From contig OZ038479.1 in NCBI GenBank assembly GCA_964036315.1, positions 62,767,804-62,831,803 on the forward strand: DNA of 64,000 nt, given 5' to 3'. Each line of letters begins with the position of its first letter. The stretch's first letter is position 1. Both the position numbers and the translations under genes were made by a program. Origin of the DNA: Acanthosepion esculentum. Taxonomy: Eukaryota; Mollusca; Cephalopoda; Sepiida; Sepiidae. The notes beneath the pieces are model-generated. The model had not been told where the DNA came from and did not search any database. It saw nothing but the letters and a program-made list of their open reading frames with translations. Below are positions 50,151-63,937 of this stretch, piece by piece.

Positions 50151-51030
50151 AGAAAAGTTAGAAAACATATTGAAATATTGCATCTTTTGTTATTTTGCAA
50201 TAAAAAAGTTAGAATGCAAATAGGAATACTGCATATTTTGGTATTTATCAATAGAAAAGTTAGAAAACATATTGAAATATTGCATCTATTGTTATTTTGC
50301 AATAAAAAAGTTAGAATGCAAATAGGAATACTGCATATTTTGGTATTTATCAATAGAAAAGTTAGAAAACATATTGAAATATTGCATCTTTTGTTATTTT
50401 GCAATAAAAAAGTTAGAATGCAAATAGGAATACTGCATATTTTGGTATTTATCAATAGAAAAGTTAGAAAACATATTGAAATATTGCATCTTTTGTTATT
50501 TTGCAATAAAAAAGTTAGAATGCAAATAAGAATACTGGATATTTTGGTATTTATCAATAGAAAAGTTAGAAAACATATTGAAATATTGCATCTTTTGTTA
50601 TTTTGCAATAAAAAAGTTAGAATGCAAATAGGAATACTGCATATTTTGGTATTTATCAATAGAAAAGTTAGAAAACATATTGAAACATTGCATCTTTTGT
50701 TATTTTGCAATAAAAAAGTTAGAATGCAAAAAGGAATACTGCATATTTTGGTATTTATCAATAGAAAAGTTAAAAAACATATTGAAATATTGCATCTTTT
50801 GTTATTTTGCAATAAAAAAGTTAGAATGCAAATAGGAATACTGCATATTTTGGTATTTATCAATAGAAAAGTTAGAAAACATATTGAAACATTGCATCTT
50901 TTGTTATTTTGCAATAAAAAAGTTAGAATGCAAATAGGAATACTGCATATTTTGGTATTTATCAATAGAAAAGTTAGAAAACATATTGAAATATTGCATC
51001 TTTTGTTATTTTGCAATAAAAAAGTTAGAA

Positions 51031-51335
51031 TGCAAAATGAATACTGCATATTTTGGTATTTATCAATAGAAAAGTTAGAAAACATATTGAAATATTGCAT
51101 CTTTTGTTATTTTGCAATAAAAAAGTTAGAATGCAAATAGGAATACTACATATTTTAGTAATTATCAATAGAAAAGTTAGAAAACATATTGAAATATTGC
51201 ATCTTTTGTTATTTTGCAATAAAAAAGTTAGAATGCAAAATGAATACTGCATATTTTGGTATTTATCAATAGAAAAGTTAGAAAACATATTGAAATATTG
51301 CATCTTTTGTTATTTTGCAATAAAAAAGTTAGAAT
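51031..51335. repeat. 203-bp dimer with gcaaaatgaatactgc
   Basis: The one-base-short half A gcaaaatgaatactgc occurs at 51032 and 51235, 203 bp apart. Between them the second monomer carries actacatattttagtaattatc or ttttagtatttatc. The same gcaaaatgaatac form is found at 40227 and 42163 in the 1936-bp unit, so it was probably copied from there or from a common source. Confidence 0.8.
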
Positions 51336-51839
51336 GCAAATAGGAATACTACATATTTTAGTATTTATCAATAGAAAAGTTAGAAAACATATTGAAATAT
51401 TGCATCTTTTGTTATTTTGCAATAAAAAAGTTAGAATGCAAATAGGAATACTGCATATTTTGGTATTTATCAATAGAAAAGTTAGAAAACATATCGAAAT
51501 ATTGCATCTTTTGTTATTTTGCAATAAAAAAGTTAGAATGCAAATAGGAATACTGCATATTTTAGTATTTATCAATAGAAAAGTTAGAAAACATATTGAA
51601 ATATTGCATCTTTTGTTATTTTGCAATAAAAAAGTTAGAATGCAAATAGGAATACTGCATATTTTCGTATTTATCAATAGAAAAGTTAGAAAACATATTG
51701 AAATATTGCATCTTTTGTTATTTTGCAATAAAAAAGTTAGAATGCAAATAGGAATACTGCATATTTTGATATTTATCAAGAGAAAAGTTAGAAAACATAT
51801 TGAAATATTGCATCTTTTGTTATTTTGCAATAAAAAAGT

Positions 51840-52533
51840 TAGAATGCAAATAGGAATACTGCATATTTTCGTATTTATCAATAGAAAAGTTAGAAAACAT
51901 ATTGAAATATTGTATCTTTTGTTATTTTGCAATAAAAAAGTTAGAATGCAAAGAGGAATACTGCATATTGTTATATTTTTCAATAGAAAAGTTAGAAAAC
52001 ATATTGAAATATTGCATCTTTTGTTATTTTGCAATAAAAATGTTAGAATGCAAATAGGAATACTGCATATTTTCGTATTTATTAATAGAAAAGTTAGAAA
52101 ACATATTGAAACATTGCATCTTTTGTTATTTTGCAATAAAAATGTTAGAATGCAAAGAGGAATACTGCATATTTTGGTATTTATCAATAGAAAAGTTAGA
52201 AAACATATTAAAACATTGCATCTTTTGTTATTTGGCAATAAAAAAGTTAGAATGCAAATAGGAATACTGCATATTTTGATATTTATCAAGAGAAAAGTTA
52301 GAAAACATATTGAAATATTCCATCTTTTGTTCTTTTGCTATAAAAAAGTTAGAATGCAAATAGGATTACTGCATATTTTCGTATTTATCAATAGAAAAGT
52401 TAGAAAAACATATTGAAACGTTGCATCTTTTGTTATTTTGCAATAAAAAAGTTAGAATGCAAAGAGGAATACTGCATATTGTTATATTTTTCAATAGAAA
52501 AGTTAGAAAACATATTGCAATATTGCATCTTTT
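51840..52533. repeat. Partial leading copy of the 10/13-mer HOR
   Basis: This has the same monomer order as the 10-mer form but lacks the monomers with aaatacgaatac and gaatgtaaatagg. It carries attgtatc, tgcaaagagg, gcaataaaaatgttag, ttatttggcaat, the caagagaaaag core, tattccatcttttgttc, gctataaaaaag, aataggattactgc, and the one-base insertion gttagaaaaacatattg at 52401. It marks the left edge of the HOR domain. Confidence 0.85.
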
Positions 52534-53859
52534 GTTATGTTGCTATAAAAAATTAGAATGCAAATAGGAATACTGCATATTGTTATATTTTTCAATAGAA
52601 AAGTTAGAAAACATATTGAAATATTGCATCTTTTGTTATTTTGCAATAAAAAAGTTAGAATGCAAATAGGAATACTGCATATTTTCGTATTTATCAATAG
52701 AAAAGTTAGAAAACATATTGAAATATTGCATCTTTTGTTATTTTGCAATAAAAAAGTTAGAATGCAAAGAGGAATACTGCATATTGTTATATTTTTCAAT
52801 AGAAAAGTTAGAAAACATATTGAAATATTGCATCTTTTGTTATTTTGCAATAAAAAAGTTAGAATGCAAATACGAATACTGCATATTGTTATATTTTTCA
52901 ATAGAAAAGTTAGAAAACATATTGAAATATTGCATCTTTTGTTATTTTGCAATAAAAAAGTTAGAATGTAAATAGGAATACTGCATATTTTGGTATTTAT
53001 CAGTAGAAAAGTTAGAAAACATATTGAAATATTGCATCTTTTGTTATTTTGCAATAAAAAAGTTAGAATGCAAATAGGAATACTGCATATTTTGGTATTT
53101 ATTAATAGAAAAGTTAGAAAACATATTGAAACATTGCATCTTTTGTTATTTTGCAATAAAAATGTTAGAATGCAAATAGGAATACTGCATATTTTGGTAT
53201 TTATCAATAGAAAAGTGAGAAAATATATTGAAACATTGCATCTTTTGTTATTTTGCAATAAAAAAGTTAGAATGCAAATAGGAATACTGCATATTTTGAT
53301 ATTTATCAAGAGAAAAGTTAGAAAACATATTGAAATATTGCATCTTTTGTTATTTTGCAATAAAAAAGTCAGAATGCAAATAGGAATACTGCATATTTTG
53401 GTATTTATTAATAGAAAAGTTAGAAAACATATTGAAACATTGCATCTTTTGTTATTTTGCAATAAAAATGTTAGAATGCAAATAGGAATACTGCATATTT
53501 TGGTATTTATCAATAGAAAAGTTAGAAAACATATTAAAACTTTGCATCTTTTGTTATTTGGCAATAAAAAAGTTAGAATGCAAATAGGAATACTGCATAT
53601 TTTGATATTTATCAAGAGAAAAGTTAGAAAACATATAGAAATATTGCATCTTTTGTTCTTTTGCTATAAAAAAGTTAGAAATCAAATAGGATTACTGCAT
53701 ATTTTCGTATTTATTAATAGAAAAGTTAGAAAAACATATTGAAACGTTGCATCCTTTGTTATTTTGCAATAAAAAAGTTAGAATGCAAAGAGGAATACTG
53801 CATATTGTTATATTTTTCAATAGAATAGTTAGAAAACATATTGCAATATTGCATCTTTT
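52534..53859. repeat. HOR copy, 13-mer form (1326 bp), first
   Basis: The start is set at the gttatgttgctataaaaaattag half A. It contains all 10-mer landmarks plus three extra monomers with ttttggtatttattaatag, gaaaatatattg and aaagtcagaatgc. It is nearly identical to 54880-56205 at an offset of 2346 bp; the difference noticed is ttttggtatttatt here against ttttcgtatttatt near 55437. Confidence 0.93.
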
Positions 53860-54879
53860 GTTATGTTGCTATAAAAAATTAGAATGCAAATAGGAATACT
53901 GCATATTGTTATATTTTTCAATAGAAAAGTTAGAAAACATATTGAAATATTGCATCTTTTGTTATTTTGCAATAAAAAAGTTAGAATGCAAATAGGAATA
54001 CTGCATATTTTCGTATTTATCAATAGAAAAGTTAGAAAACATATTGAAATATTGTATCTTTTGTTATTTTGCAATAAAAAAGTTAGAATGCAAAGAGGAA
54101 TACTGCATATTGTTATATTTTTCAATAGAAAAGTTAGAAAACATATTGAAATATTGCATCTTTTGTTATTTTGCAATAAAAAAGTTAGAATGCAAATACG
54201 AATACTGCATATTGTTATATTATTCAATAGAAAAGTTAGAAAACATATTGAAATATTGCATCTTTTGTTATTTTGCAATAAAAAAGTTAGAATGTAAATA
54301 GGAATACTGCATATTTTGGTATTTATCAGTAGAAAAGTTAGAAAACATATTGAAATATTGCATCTTTTGTTATTTTGCAATAAAAAAGTTAGAATGCAAA
54401 TAGGAATACTGCATATTTTCGTATTTATTAATAGAAAAGTTAGAAAACATATTGAAACATTGCATCTTTTGTTATTTTGCAATAAAAATGTTAGAATGCA
54501 AAGAGGAATACTGCATATTTTGGTATTTATCAATAGAAAAGTTAGAAAACATATTAAAACATTGCATCTTTTGTTATTTGGCAATAAAAAAGTTAGAATG
54601 CAAATAGGAATACTGCATATTTTGATATTTATCAAGAGAAAAGTTAGAAAACATATTGAAATATTCCATCTTTTGTTCTTTTGCTATAAAAAAGTTAGAA
54701 TGCAAATAGGATTACTGCATATTTTCGTATTTATCAATAGAAAAGTTAGAAAAACATATTGAAACGTTGCATCTTTTGTTATTTTGCAATAAAAAAGTTA
54801 GAATGCAAAGAGGAATACTGTATATTGTTATATTTTTCAATAGAAAAGTTAGAAAACATATTGCAATATTGCATCTTTT
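53860..54879. repeat. HOR copy, 10-mer form (1020 bp)
   Basis: The order is the same, without the three extra monomers of the 13-mer. It carries attgtatc (near 54054) where the 13-mers have attgcatc, a trait shared with the 10-mer at 56817, and a private tatattattcaatag. It ends with the tgtatattg variant near 54820. Confidence 0.93.
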
Positions 54880-56205
54880 GTTATGTTGCTATAAAAAATT
54901 AGAATGCAAATAGGAATACTGCATATTGTTATATTTTTCAATAGAAAAGTTAGAAAACATATTGAAATATTGCATCTTTTGTTATTTTGCAATAAAAAAG
55001 TTAGAATGCAAATAGGAATACTGCATATTTTCGTATTTATCAATAGAAAAGTTAGAAAACATATTGAAATATTGCATCTTTTGTTATTTTGCAATAAAAA
55101 AGTTAGAATGCAAAGAGGAATACTGCATATTGTTATATTTTTCAATAGAAAAGTTAGAAAACATATTGAAATATTGCATCTTTTGTTATTTTGCAATAAA
55201 AAAGTTAGAATGCAAATACGAATACTGCATATTGTTATATTTTTCAATAGAAAAGTTAGAAAACATATTGAAATATTGCATCTTTTGTTATTTTGCAATA
55301 AAAAAGTTAGAATGTAAATAGGAATACTGCATATTTTGGTATTTATCAGTAGAAAAGTTAGAAAACATATTGAAATATTGCATCTTTTGTTATTTTGCAA
55401 TAAAAAAGTTAGAATGCAAATAGGAATACTGCATATTTTCGTATTTATTAATAGAAAAGTTAGAAAACATATTGAAACATTGCATCTTTTGTTATTTTGC
55501 AATAAAAATGTTAGAATGCAAATAGGAATACTGCATATTTTGGTATTTATCAATAGAAAAGTGAGAAAATATATTGAAACATTGCATCTTTTGTTATTTT
55601 GCAATAAAAAAGTTAGAATGCAAATAGGAATACTGCATATTTTGATATTTATCAAGAGAAAAGTTAGAAAACATATTGAAATATTGCATCTTTTGTTATT
55701 TTGCAATAAAAAAGTCAGAATGCAAATAGGAATACTGCATATTTTGGTATTTATTAATAGAAAAGTTAGAAAACATATTGAAACATTGCATCTTTTGTTA
55801 TTTTGCAATAAAAATGTTAGAATGCAAATAGGAATACTGCATATTTTGGTATTTATCAATAGAAAAGTTAGAAAACATATTAAAACTTTGCATCTTTTGT
55901 TATTTGGCAATAAAAAAGTTAGAATGCAAATAGGAATACTGCATATTTTGATATTTATCAAGAGAAAAGTTAGAAAACATATAGAAATATTGCATCTTTT
56001 GTTCTTTTGCTATAAAAAAGTTAGAAATCAAATAGGATTACTGCATATTTTCGTATTTATTAATAGAAAAGTTAGAAAAACATATTGAAACGTTGCATCC
56101 TTTGTTATTTTGCAATAAAAAAGTTAGAATGCAAAGAGGAATACTGCATATTGTTATATTTTTCAATAGAATAGTTAGAAAACATATTGCAATATTGCAT
56201 CTTTT
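54880..56205. repeat. HOR copy, 13-mer form (1326 bp), second
   Basis: This repeats 52534-53859. Together, 13-mer plus 10-mer form a 2346-bp super-period (23 monomers), so the alternating pair itself appears to have been duplicated. Confidence 0.93.
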
Positions 56206-56816
56206 GTTATGTTGCTATAAAAAATTAGAATGCAAATAGGAATACTGCATATTGTTATATTTTTCAATAGAAAAGTTAGAAAACATATTGAAATATTGCA
56301 TCTTTTGTTATTTTGCAATAAAAAAGTTAGAATGCAAATAGGAATACTGCATATTTTGGTATTTATCAATAGAAAAGTTAGAAAACATATTGAAACATTG
56401 CATCTTTTGTTATTTTGCAATAAAAAAGTTAGAATGCAAATAGGAATACTGCATATTTTGATATTTATCAAGAGAAAAGTTAGAAAACATATTGAAATAT
56501 TGCATCTTTTGTTCTTTTGCAATAAAAAATTTAGAATGCAAATAGGATTACTGCATATTTTCGTATTTATCAATAGAAAAGTTAGAAAACATATTGAAAT
56601 ATTGCATCTTTTGTTATTTTGCAATAAAAAAGTTAGAATGCAAATAGGAATACTGCATATTTTCAGATTTATCAATAGAAAAGTTAGAAAACATATTGAA
56701 ATATTGCATCTTTTGTTATTTTGCAATAAAAAAGTTAGAATGCAAATAGGAATACTGCATATTTTCGTATTTATCAATAGAAAAGTTAGAAAACATATTG
56801 CAATATTGCATCTTTT
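56206..56816. repeat. HOR copy, shortened 6-mer form (611 bp)
   Basis: It begins with the same gttatgttgctataaaaaattag half A and has the caagagaaaag and aataggattactgc monomers, but skips the tgcaaagagg and aaatacgaatac monomers. It includes a private ttttcagatttatc core near 56665. The next HOR start follows after 611 bp, one base less than six monomers. Confidence 0.9.
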
Positions 56817-57836
56817 GTTATGTTGCTATAAAAAATTAGAATGCAAATAGGAATACTGCATATTGTTATATTTTTCAATAGAAAAGTTAGAAAACATATT
56901 GAAATATTGCATCTTTTGTTATTTTGCAATAAAAAAGTTAGAATGCAAATAGGAATACTGCATATTTTCGTATTTATCAATAGAAAAGTTAGAAAACATA
57001 TTGAAATATTGTATCTTTTGTTATTTTGCAATAAAAAAGTTAGAATGCAAAGAGGAATACTGCATATTGTTATATTTTTCAATAGAAAAGTTAGAAAACA
57101 TATTGAAATATTGCATCTTTTGTTATTTTGCAATAAAAAAGTTAGAATGCAAATACGAATACTGCATATTGTTATATTTTTCAATAGAAAAGTTAGAAAA
57201 CATATTGAAATATTGCATCTTTTGTTATTTTGCAATAAAAAAGTTAGAATGTAAATAGGAATACTGCATATTTTGGTATTTATCAGTAGAAAAGTTAGAA
57301 AACATATTGAAATATTGCATCTTTTGTTATTTTGCAATAAAAAAGTTAGAATGCAAATAGGAATACTGCATATTTTCGTATTTATTAATAGAAAAGTTAG
57401 AAAACATATTGAAACATTGCATCTTTTGTTATTTTGCAATAAAAATGTTAGAATGCAAAGAGGAATACTGCATATTTTGGTATTTATCAATAGAAAAGTT
57501 AGAAAACATATTAAAACATTGCATCTTTTGTTATTTGGCAATAAAAAAGTTAGAATGCAAATAGGAATACTGCATATTTTGATATTTATCAAGAGAAAAG
57601 TTAGAAAACATATTGAAATATTCCATCTTTTGTTCTTTTGCTATAAAAAAGTTAGAATGCAAATAGGATTACTGCATATTTTCGTATTTATCAATAGAAA
57701 AGTTAGAAAAACATATTGAAACGTTGCATCTTTTGTTATTTTGCAATAAAAAAGTTAGAATGCAAAGAGGAATACTGCATATTGTTATATTTTTCAATAG
57801 AAAAGTTAGAAAACATATTGCAATATTGCATCTTTT
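56817..57836. repeat. HOR copy, 10-mer form (1020 bp), second
   Basis: It matches 53860-54879, including attgtatc, but has the ordinary tatatttttcaatag and actgcatattg where that copy has private changes. The inserted-A junction gttagaaaaacatattg is at 57704. Confidence 0.92.
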
Positions 57837-58740
57837 GTTATGTTGCTATAAAAAATTAGAATGCAAATAGGAATACTGCATATTGTTATATTTTTCAATA
57901 GAAAAGTTAGAAAACATATTGAAATATTGCATCTTTTGTTATTTTGCAATAAAAAAGTTAGAATGCAAATAGGAATACTGCATATTTTCGTATTTATCAA
58001 TAGAAAAGTTAGAAAACATATTGAAATATTGCATCTTTTGTTATTTTGCAATAAAAAAGTTAGAATGCAAAGAGGAATACTGCATATTGTTATATTTTTC
58101 AATAGAAAAGTTAGAAAACATATTGAAATATTGCATCTTTTGTTATTTTGCAATAAAAAAGTTAGAATGCAAATACGAATACTGCATATTGTTATATTTT
58201 TCAATAGAAAAGTTAGAAAACATATTGAAATATTGCATCTTTTGTTATTTTGCAATAAAAAAGTTAGAATGTAAATAGGAATACTGCATATTTTGGTATT
58301 TATCAGTAGAAAAGTTAGAAAACATATTGAAATATTGCATCTTTTGTTATTTTGCAATAAAAAAGTTAGAATGCAAATAGGAATACTGCATATTTTGGTA
58401 TTTATTAATAGAAAAGTCAGAAAACATATTGAAACATTGCATCTTTTGTTATTTTGCAATAAAAATGTTAGAATGCAAAGAGGAATACTGCATATTTTGG
58501 TATTTATCAATAGAAAAGTTAGAAAACATATTAACACATTGCATCTTTTGTTATTTGGCAATAAAAAAGTTAGAATGCAAATAGGAATACTGCATATTTT
58601 GATATTTATCAAGAGAAAAGTTAGAAAACATATTGAAATATTCCATCTTTTGTTCTTTTGCTATAAAAAAGTTAGAATGCAAATAGGATTACTGCATATT
58701 TTCGTATTTATCAATAGAAAAGTTAGAAAAACATATTGAA
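57837..58740. repeat. HOR copy, 10-mer form, last and truncated
   Basis: This is the last copy. It has attgcatc, a private gaaaagtcagaaaac and catattaacacattgc, and the inserted-A junction at 58724. After this the sequence continues with gcaaataggaatactgc and a caagag core instead of tgcaaagagg, leaving the HOR and entering the diverged right zone. Confidence 0.9.
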
Positions 58741-61700
58741 ACGTTGCATCTTTTGTTATTTTGCAATAAAAAAGTTAGAATGCAAATAGGAATACTGCAT
58801 ATTTTGATATTTATCAAGAGAAAAGTTAGAAAACATATTGAAACATTGCATCTTTTGATATTTTGCAATAAAAAAGTTAGAATCCAAATAGGAATACTGC
58901 ATATTGTTATATTTTTCAATAGAAAAGTTAGAAAACATATTGAAATATTGCATCTTTTGTTATTTTGCAATCAAAAAGTTAGAATGCAAATAGGAATACT
59001 GCATATTTTGGTATTTTTCAATAGAAAAGTTAGAAAACAATGAAATATTGCATCTTTTGTTGTTTTGCAATAAATAACTTAGAATGCAACTAGGAATACT
59101 GCTTATTTTGTTCTTTTTCAATGGGAAAGTTAGAAAACATATTGAAATATTGCATCTTTTGTTAATTTGCAATAAAAAAGTTATAATGCAAATAGGAATA
59201 CTGCATATTTTAGTATTTTTCAATACAAAAGTTAGAAAACATATTGAAACATTGCATCTTTTGTTATTTTGCAATAAAATAGCTAGAATGCAAATAGGAA
59301 TACTGCATATTTTGATATTCATCAATAGAAAAGTTAGAAAACATATTGAAACATTGCATCTTTTGATATTTTGCAATAAAAAAGTTAGAATCCAAATAGG
59401 AATACTGCATATTGTTATATTTTTCAATAGAAAAGTTAGAAAACATATTGAAATATTGCATCTTTTGTTATTTTGCAACAAAAAAGTTAGAATGCAAATA
59501 GGAATACTGCATATTGTTATTTTTCTCAATAGAAAAGTTAGAAAACCTATTGAAATATTGCATCTTTTGTTATTTTGCAATAAAAAAGTTAGAATGCAAA
59601 TAGGAATAATGCATATTTTGGTATTTTTCAATAGAAAAGTTAGAAAACAAATGGAAATATTGCATATTTTGTTATTTTGCAATAAAAAAGTTAGAATACA
59701 AATAGGAATACTGCATATTATTATATTTTTCAATAGAAAATTTAGAAAACATATTGAAATATTGCATCTCTTGTTATTTTGCAATAAAAAAGTTAGAATG
59801 CAAATAGGAATGCTGTATATTGTTATATTTTTCAATAGAAAAGTTACAAAAAATATTGAAATATTGCATCTTTTGTTATTTTGCAATAAAAAAGTTAGAA
59901 TGCAAATAGGAATGCTGCATATTGTTATATTTTTCAATAGAAAAGTTAGAAAACATATTGAAATATTGCATGTTTTGTTATTTTGCAATAAAAAAGTTAG
60001 AATGCAAATAGGAATGCTGGATATTGTTATATTTTTCAATAGAAAAGTTAGAAAACATATTGAAATATTGCATCTTTTGTTATTTTGCAATAAAAAAGTT
60101 ATAATGCAAATAGGAATACTGCATATTTTGGTCTTTTTCAATAGAAAAGTTAGAAAACATATTGAAATATTGCATCTTTTGTTATTTTGCAATAAAAAAG
60201 TTAGAATGCAAATAGGAATACTGCATATTTTGGTCTTTTTCAATAGAAAAGTTAGAAAACATATTGAAATATTGCATCTTTTGTTATTTTGCAATAAAAA
60301 AGTTAAAATGCAAATAGGAATACTGCATATTTTGGTCTTTTTCAATAGAAAAGTTAGAAAACATATTGAAATATTGCATCTTTTGTTATTTTGCAATAAA
60401 AAAGTTATAATGCAAATAGGAATACTGTATATTTTCGTCTTTTTCAATAGAAAAGTTAGAAAACATATTGAAATATTGCATCTTTTGTTATTTTGCAATA
60501 AAAAAGTTAGAATGCAAATAGGAATACTGCATATTTTGGTATTTTTCAATAGAAAAGTTAGAAAACATATTGAAATATTGCATCTTTTGTTATTTTGCAA
60601 TAAAAAAGTTAGAATGCAAATAGGAATACTGCATATTTTTTATATTTTTCAATATAAAATTTAGAAAACATATTGAAATATTGCATCTCTTGTTATTTTG
60701 CAATAAAAAAGTTAGAATGCAAATAGGAATACTGCATATTTTGGTCTTTTTCAATAGAAAAGTTAGAAAACTCATTGAAATATTGCATCTTTTGTTATTT
60801 TGCAATAAAGAAGTTAGAATTCACATAGGAATACTGCATATTTTGGTATTTTTCAATAGAAAAGTTAGAAAACATATTGAAATATTGCATCTTTTGTTAT
60901 TTTGCAATAAAAAAGTTAGAATGCAAATAGGAATACTGCATATTTTGGTATTTTTCAATAGAAAAGTTAGAAAACCTATTGAAATATTGCATCTTTTGTT
61001 ATTTTGCAATAAAAAAGTTAGAATGCAAATAGGAATACTGCATATTTTGCTATTTTTCAATAGAAAAGTTAGAAAAGAATGAAATATTGCATCTTTTGTT
61101 ATTTTGCAATAAATAACTTAGAATGCAAATAGGAATACTGCATATTTTGTTCTTTTTCAATGGGAAAGTTAGAAAACATATTGAAATATTGCATCTTTTG
61201 TTAATTTGCAATAAAAAAGTTATAATGCAAATAGGAATACTGCATATTTTAGTATTTTTCAATACAAAAGTTAGAAAACATATTGAAACATTGCATCTTT
61301 TGTTATTCTGCAATAAAATAGCTAGAATGCAAATAGGAATACTGCATATTTTGATATTTATCAATAGAAAAGTTAGAAAACATATTGAAACATTGCATCT
61401 TTTGATATTTTGCAATAAAAAAGTTAGAATCCAAATAGGAATACTGCATATTGTTATATTTTTCAATAGAAAAGTTAGAAAACATATTGAAATATTGCAT
61501 CTTTTGTTATTTTGCAATCAAAAAGTTAGAATGCAAATAGGAATACTGCATATTTTGGTATTTTTCAATAGAAAAGTTAGAAAACAATGAAATATTGCAT
61601 CTTTTGTTGTTTTGCAATAAATAACTTAGAATGCAACTAGGAATACTGCATATTTTGTTCTTTTTCAATGGGAAAGTTAGAAAACATATTGAAATATTGC

Positions 61701-63124
61701 ATCTTTTGTTAATTTGCAATAAAAAAGTTATAATGCAAATAGGAATACTGCATATTTTAGTATTTTTCAATACAAAAGTTAGAAAACATATTGAAACATT
61801 GCATCTTTTGTTATTTTGCAATAAAATAGCTAGAATGCAAATAGGAATACTGCATATTTTGATATTCATCAATAGAAAAGTTAGAAAACATATTGAAACA
61901 TTGCATCTTTTGATATTTTGCAATAAAAAAGTTAGAATCCAAATAGGAATACTGCATATTGTTATATTTTTCAATAGAAAAGTTAGAAAACATATTGAAA
62001 TATTGCATCTTTTGTTATTTTGCAATCAAAAAGTTAGAATGCAAATAGGAATACTGCATATTTTGATATTTATCAAGAGAAAAGTTAGAAAACATATTAA
62101 AACATTGCATCTTTTGTTATTTTGCAATAAAATAGTTAGAATGCAAATAGGACTACTGCATATTTTGATATTTATCAATAGAAAAGTTAGAAAACATATT
62201 GAAACATTGCATCTTTTGTTATTTTGCAATAAAAAAGTTAGAATGCAAATAGGAATACTGCATATTGTTATATTTTTCAATAGAAAAGTTAGAAAACATA
62301 TTGAAATATTGCATCTTTTGTTATTTTGCAATAAAAAAGTTAGAATGCAAATAGGAATACTGCATATTGTTATATTTATCAATAGAAAATTTAGAAAACT
62401 TATTGAAATATTGCATCTTTTGTTATTTTGCAATAAAAAAGTTAGAATGCAAATAAGAATACTTCATATTTTTGTCTTTTTCAATAGGAAAGTTAGAAAA
62501 CTTATTGAAATATTGCATCTTTTGTTATTTTGCAATAAAAAAGTTAGAATGCAAATAGGAATACTGCATATTTTGGTATTTTTCAATAGAAAAGTTAGAA
62601 AACATATTGAAATATTGCATCTTTTGTTATTTTGCAATAAAAAAGTTAGAATGCAAATAGGAATACTGCATATTTATGTCTTTTTCAATAGAAAAGTTTG
62701 AAAACTTATTGAAATATTGCATCTTTTGTTATTTTGCAATAAAAAAGTTTGAATGCAAAAAGGAATACTGCATATTTTGGTATTTTTCAATAGAAAAGTT
62801 AGAAAACATATTCAAATATTGCATCTTTTGTTATTTTGCAATAAAAAAGTTAGAATGCAAATAGGAATACTGCATATTTTGTTATTTTTCAATAGAAAAG
62901 ATCAAAAACAAATTGAAATATTGCATCTTTTTTTATTTTGCAATAAAAAAGTTAGAATGCAAATAGGAATACTGCATATTTTGGTATTTTTCAATAGAAA
63001 AGTTAGAAAACATATTGAAATATTGCATCTTTTGATATTTTGCAATAAAAAAGTAAGAGTGCAAATAGGAATACTGCATATTTTAGTATTTTTCAATAGA
63101 AAAGTTAGAAAACATATTGAAATA

Positions 63125-63175
63125 TTGCATCTTTTGTTATTTTTCAATAGAAAAGTTAGAAAACATATAGAAATA
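63125..63175 (+). repeat. Unpaired chimeric half-unit: 51-bp register slip
   Basis: The half starting ttgcatcttttgttatt at 63125 switches to half B sequence (tttcaatagaaaag, gaaaacatatagaaata) and is followed directly by another half A at 63176. One half-unit is therefore missing: A-to-B crossover gives a 51-bp element rather than 102. Consistent with this, the 508-bp-block marker spacing across it is 1986 bp, half a monomer off a whole number. It is the one clear half-unit register change I found in the window. Confidence 0.9.
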
Positions 63176-63886
63176 TTGCATCTTTTGTTCTTTTGCAAGA
63201 AAAAGTTAGAATACAAATAGGAATACTGCATATTCATGTCTTTTTCAATAGAAAAGTTAGAAAACTCATTGAAATATTGCATCTTTTGTTATTTTGCAAT
63301 AAAAAAGTTTGAATGCAAAAAGGAATACTGCATATTTTGGTATTTTTCAATAGAAAAGTTAGAAAACATATTGAAATATTGCATCTTTTGTTATTTTGCA
63401 ATAAAAAAGTTAGAATGCAAATAGGAATACTGCATATTTTGGTCTTTTTCAATACAAAAGTTAGAAAACTTATTGAAATATTGCATCCTTTGTTATTTTG
63501 CAATAAAAAAGTTAGAATGCAAATACGAATACTGCATATTTTGGTATTTTTCAATAGAAAAGTTAGAAAACAATGAAATATTGCATCTTTTGTTATTTTG
63601 CAATAAAAAACTTAGAATGCAAATAGGAATACTGCATATTTTGGTCTTTTTCAATGGGAAAGTTAGAAAACATATTGAAATATTGCATCTTTTGTTAATT
63701 TGCAATAAAAAAGTTATAATGCAAAGAGGAATACTGCATATTTTAGTATTTTTCAATACAAAAGTTAGAAAACATATTGAAATATTGAATCTTTTGTTAT
63801 TTTGCAATAAAAAAGTTAGAATGCAAATAGGAATACTGCATATTGTTATATTTTTCAATAGAAAAGTTAGAAAACATATTGAAATA

Positions 63887-63937
63887 TTGCATCTTTTGTT
63901 ATTTTGCAATAGAAAAGTTAGAATGAAAATAGGAATA
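63887..63937 (+). repeat. A/B chimeric half-unit (gaatgaaaatagg type)
   Basis: This is an A half whose middle reads gcaatagaaaagttag and continues gaatgaaaatagg, like the halves at 2067, 3899 and 5124 in the left zone. The type was not seen between about 5.2 and 63.8 kb. Confidence 0.8.
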
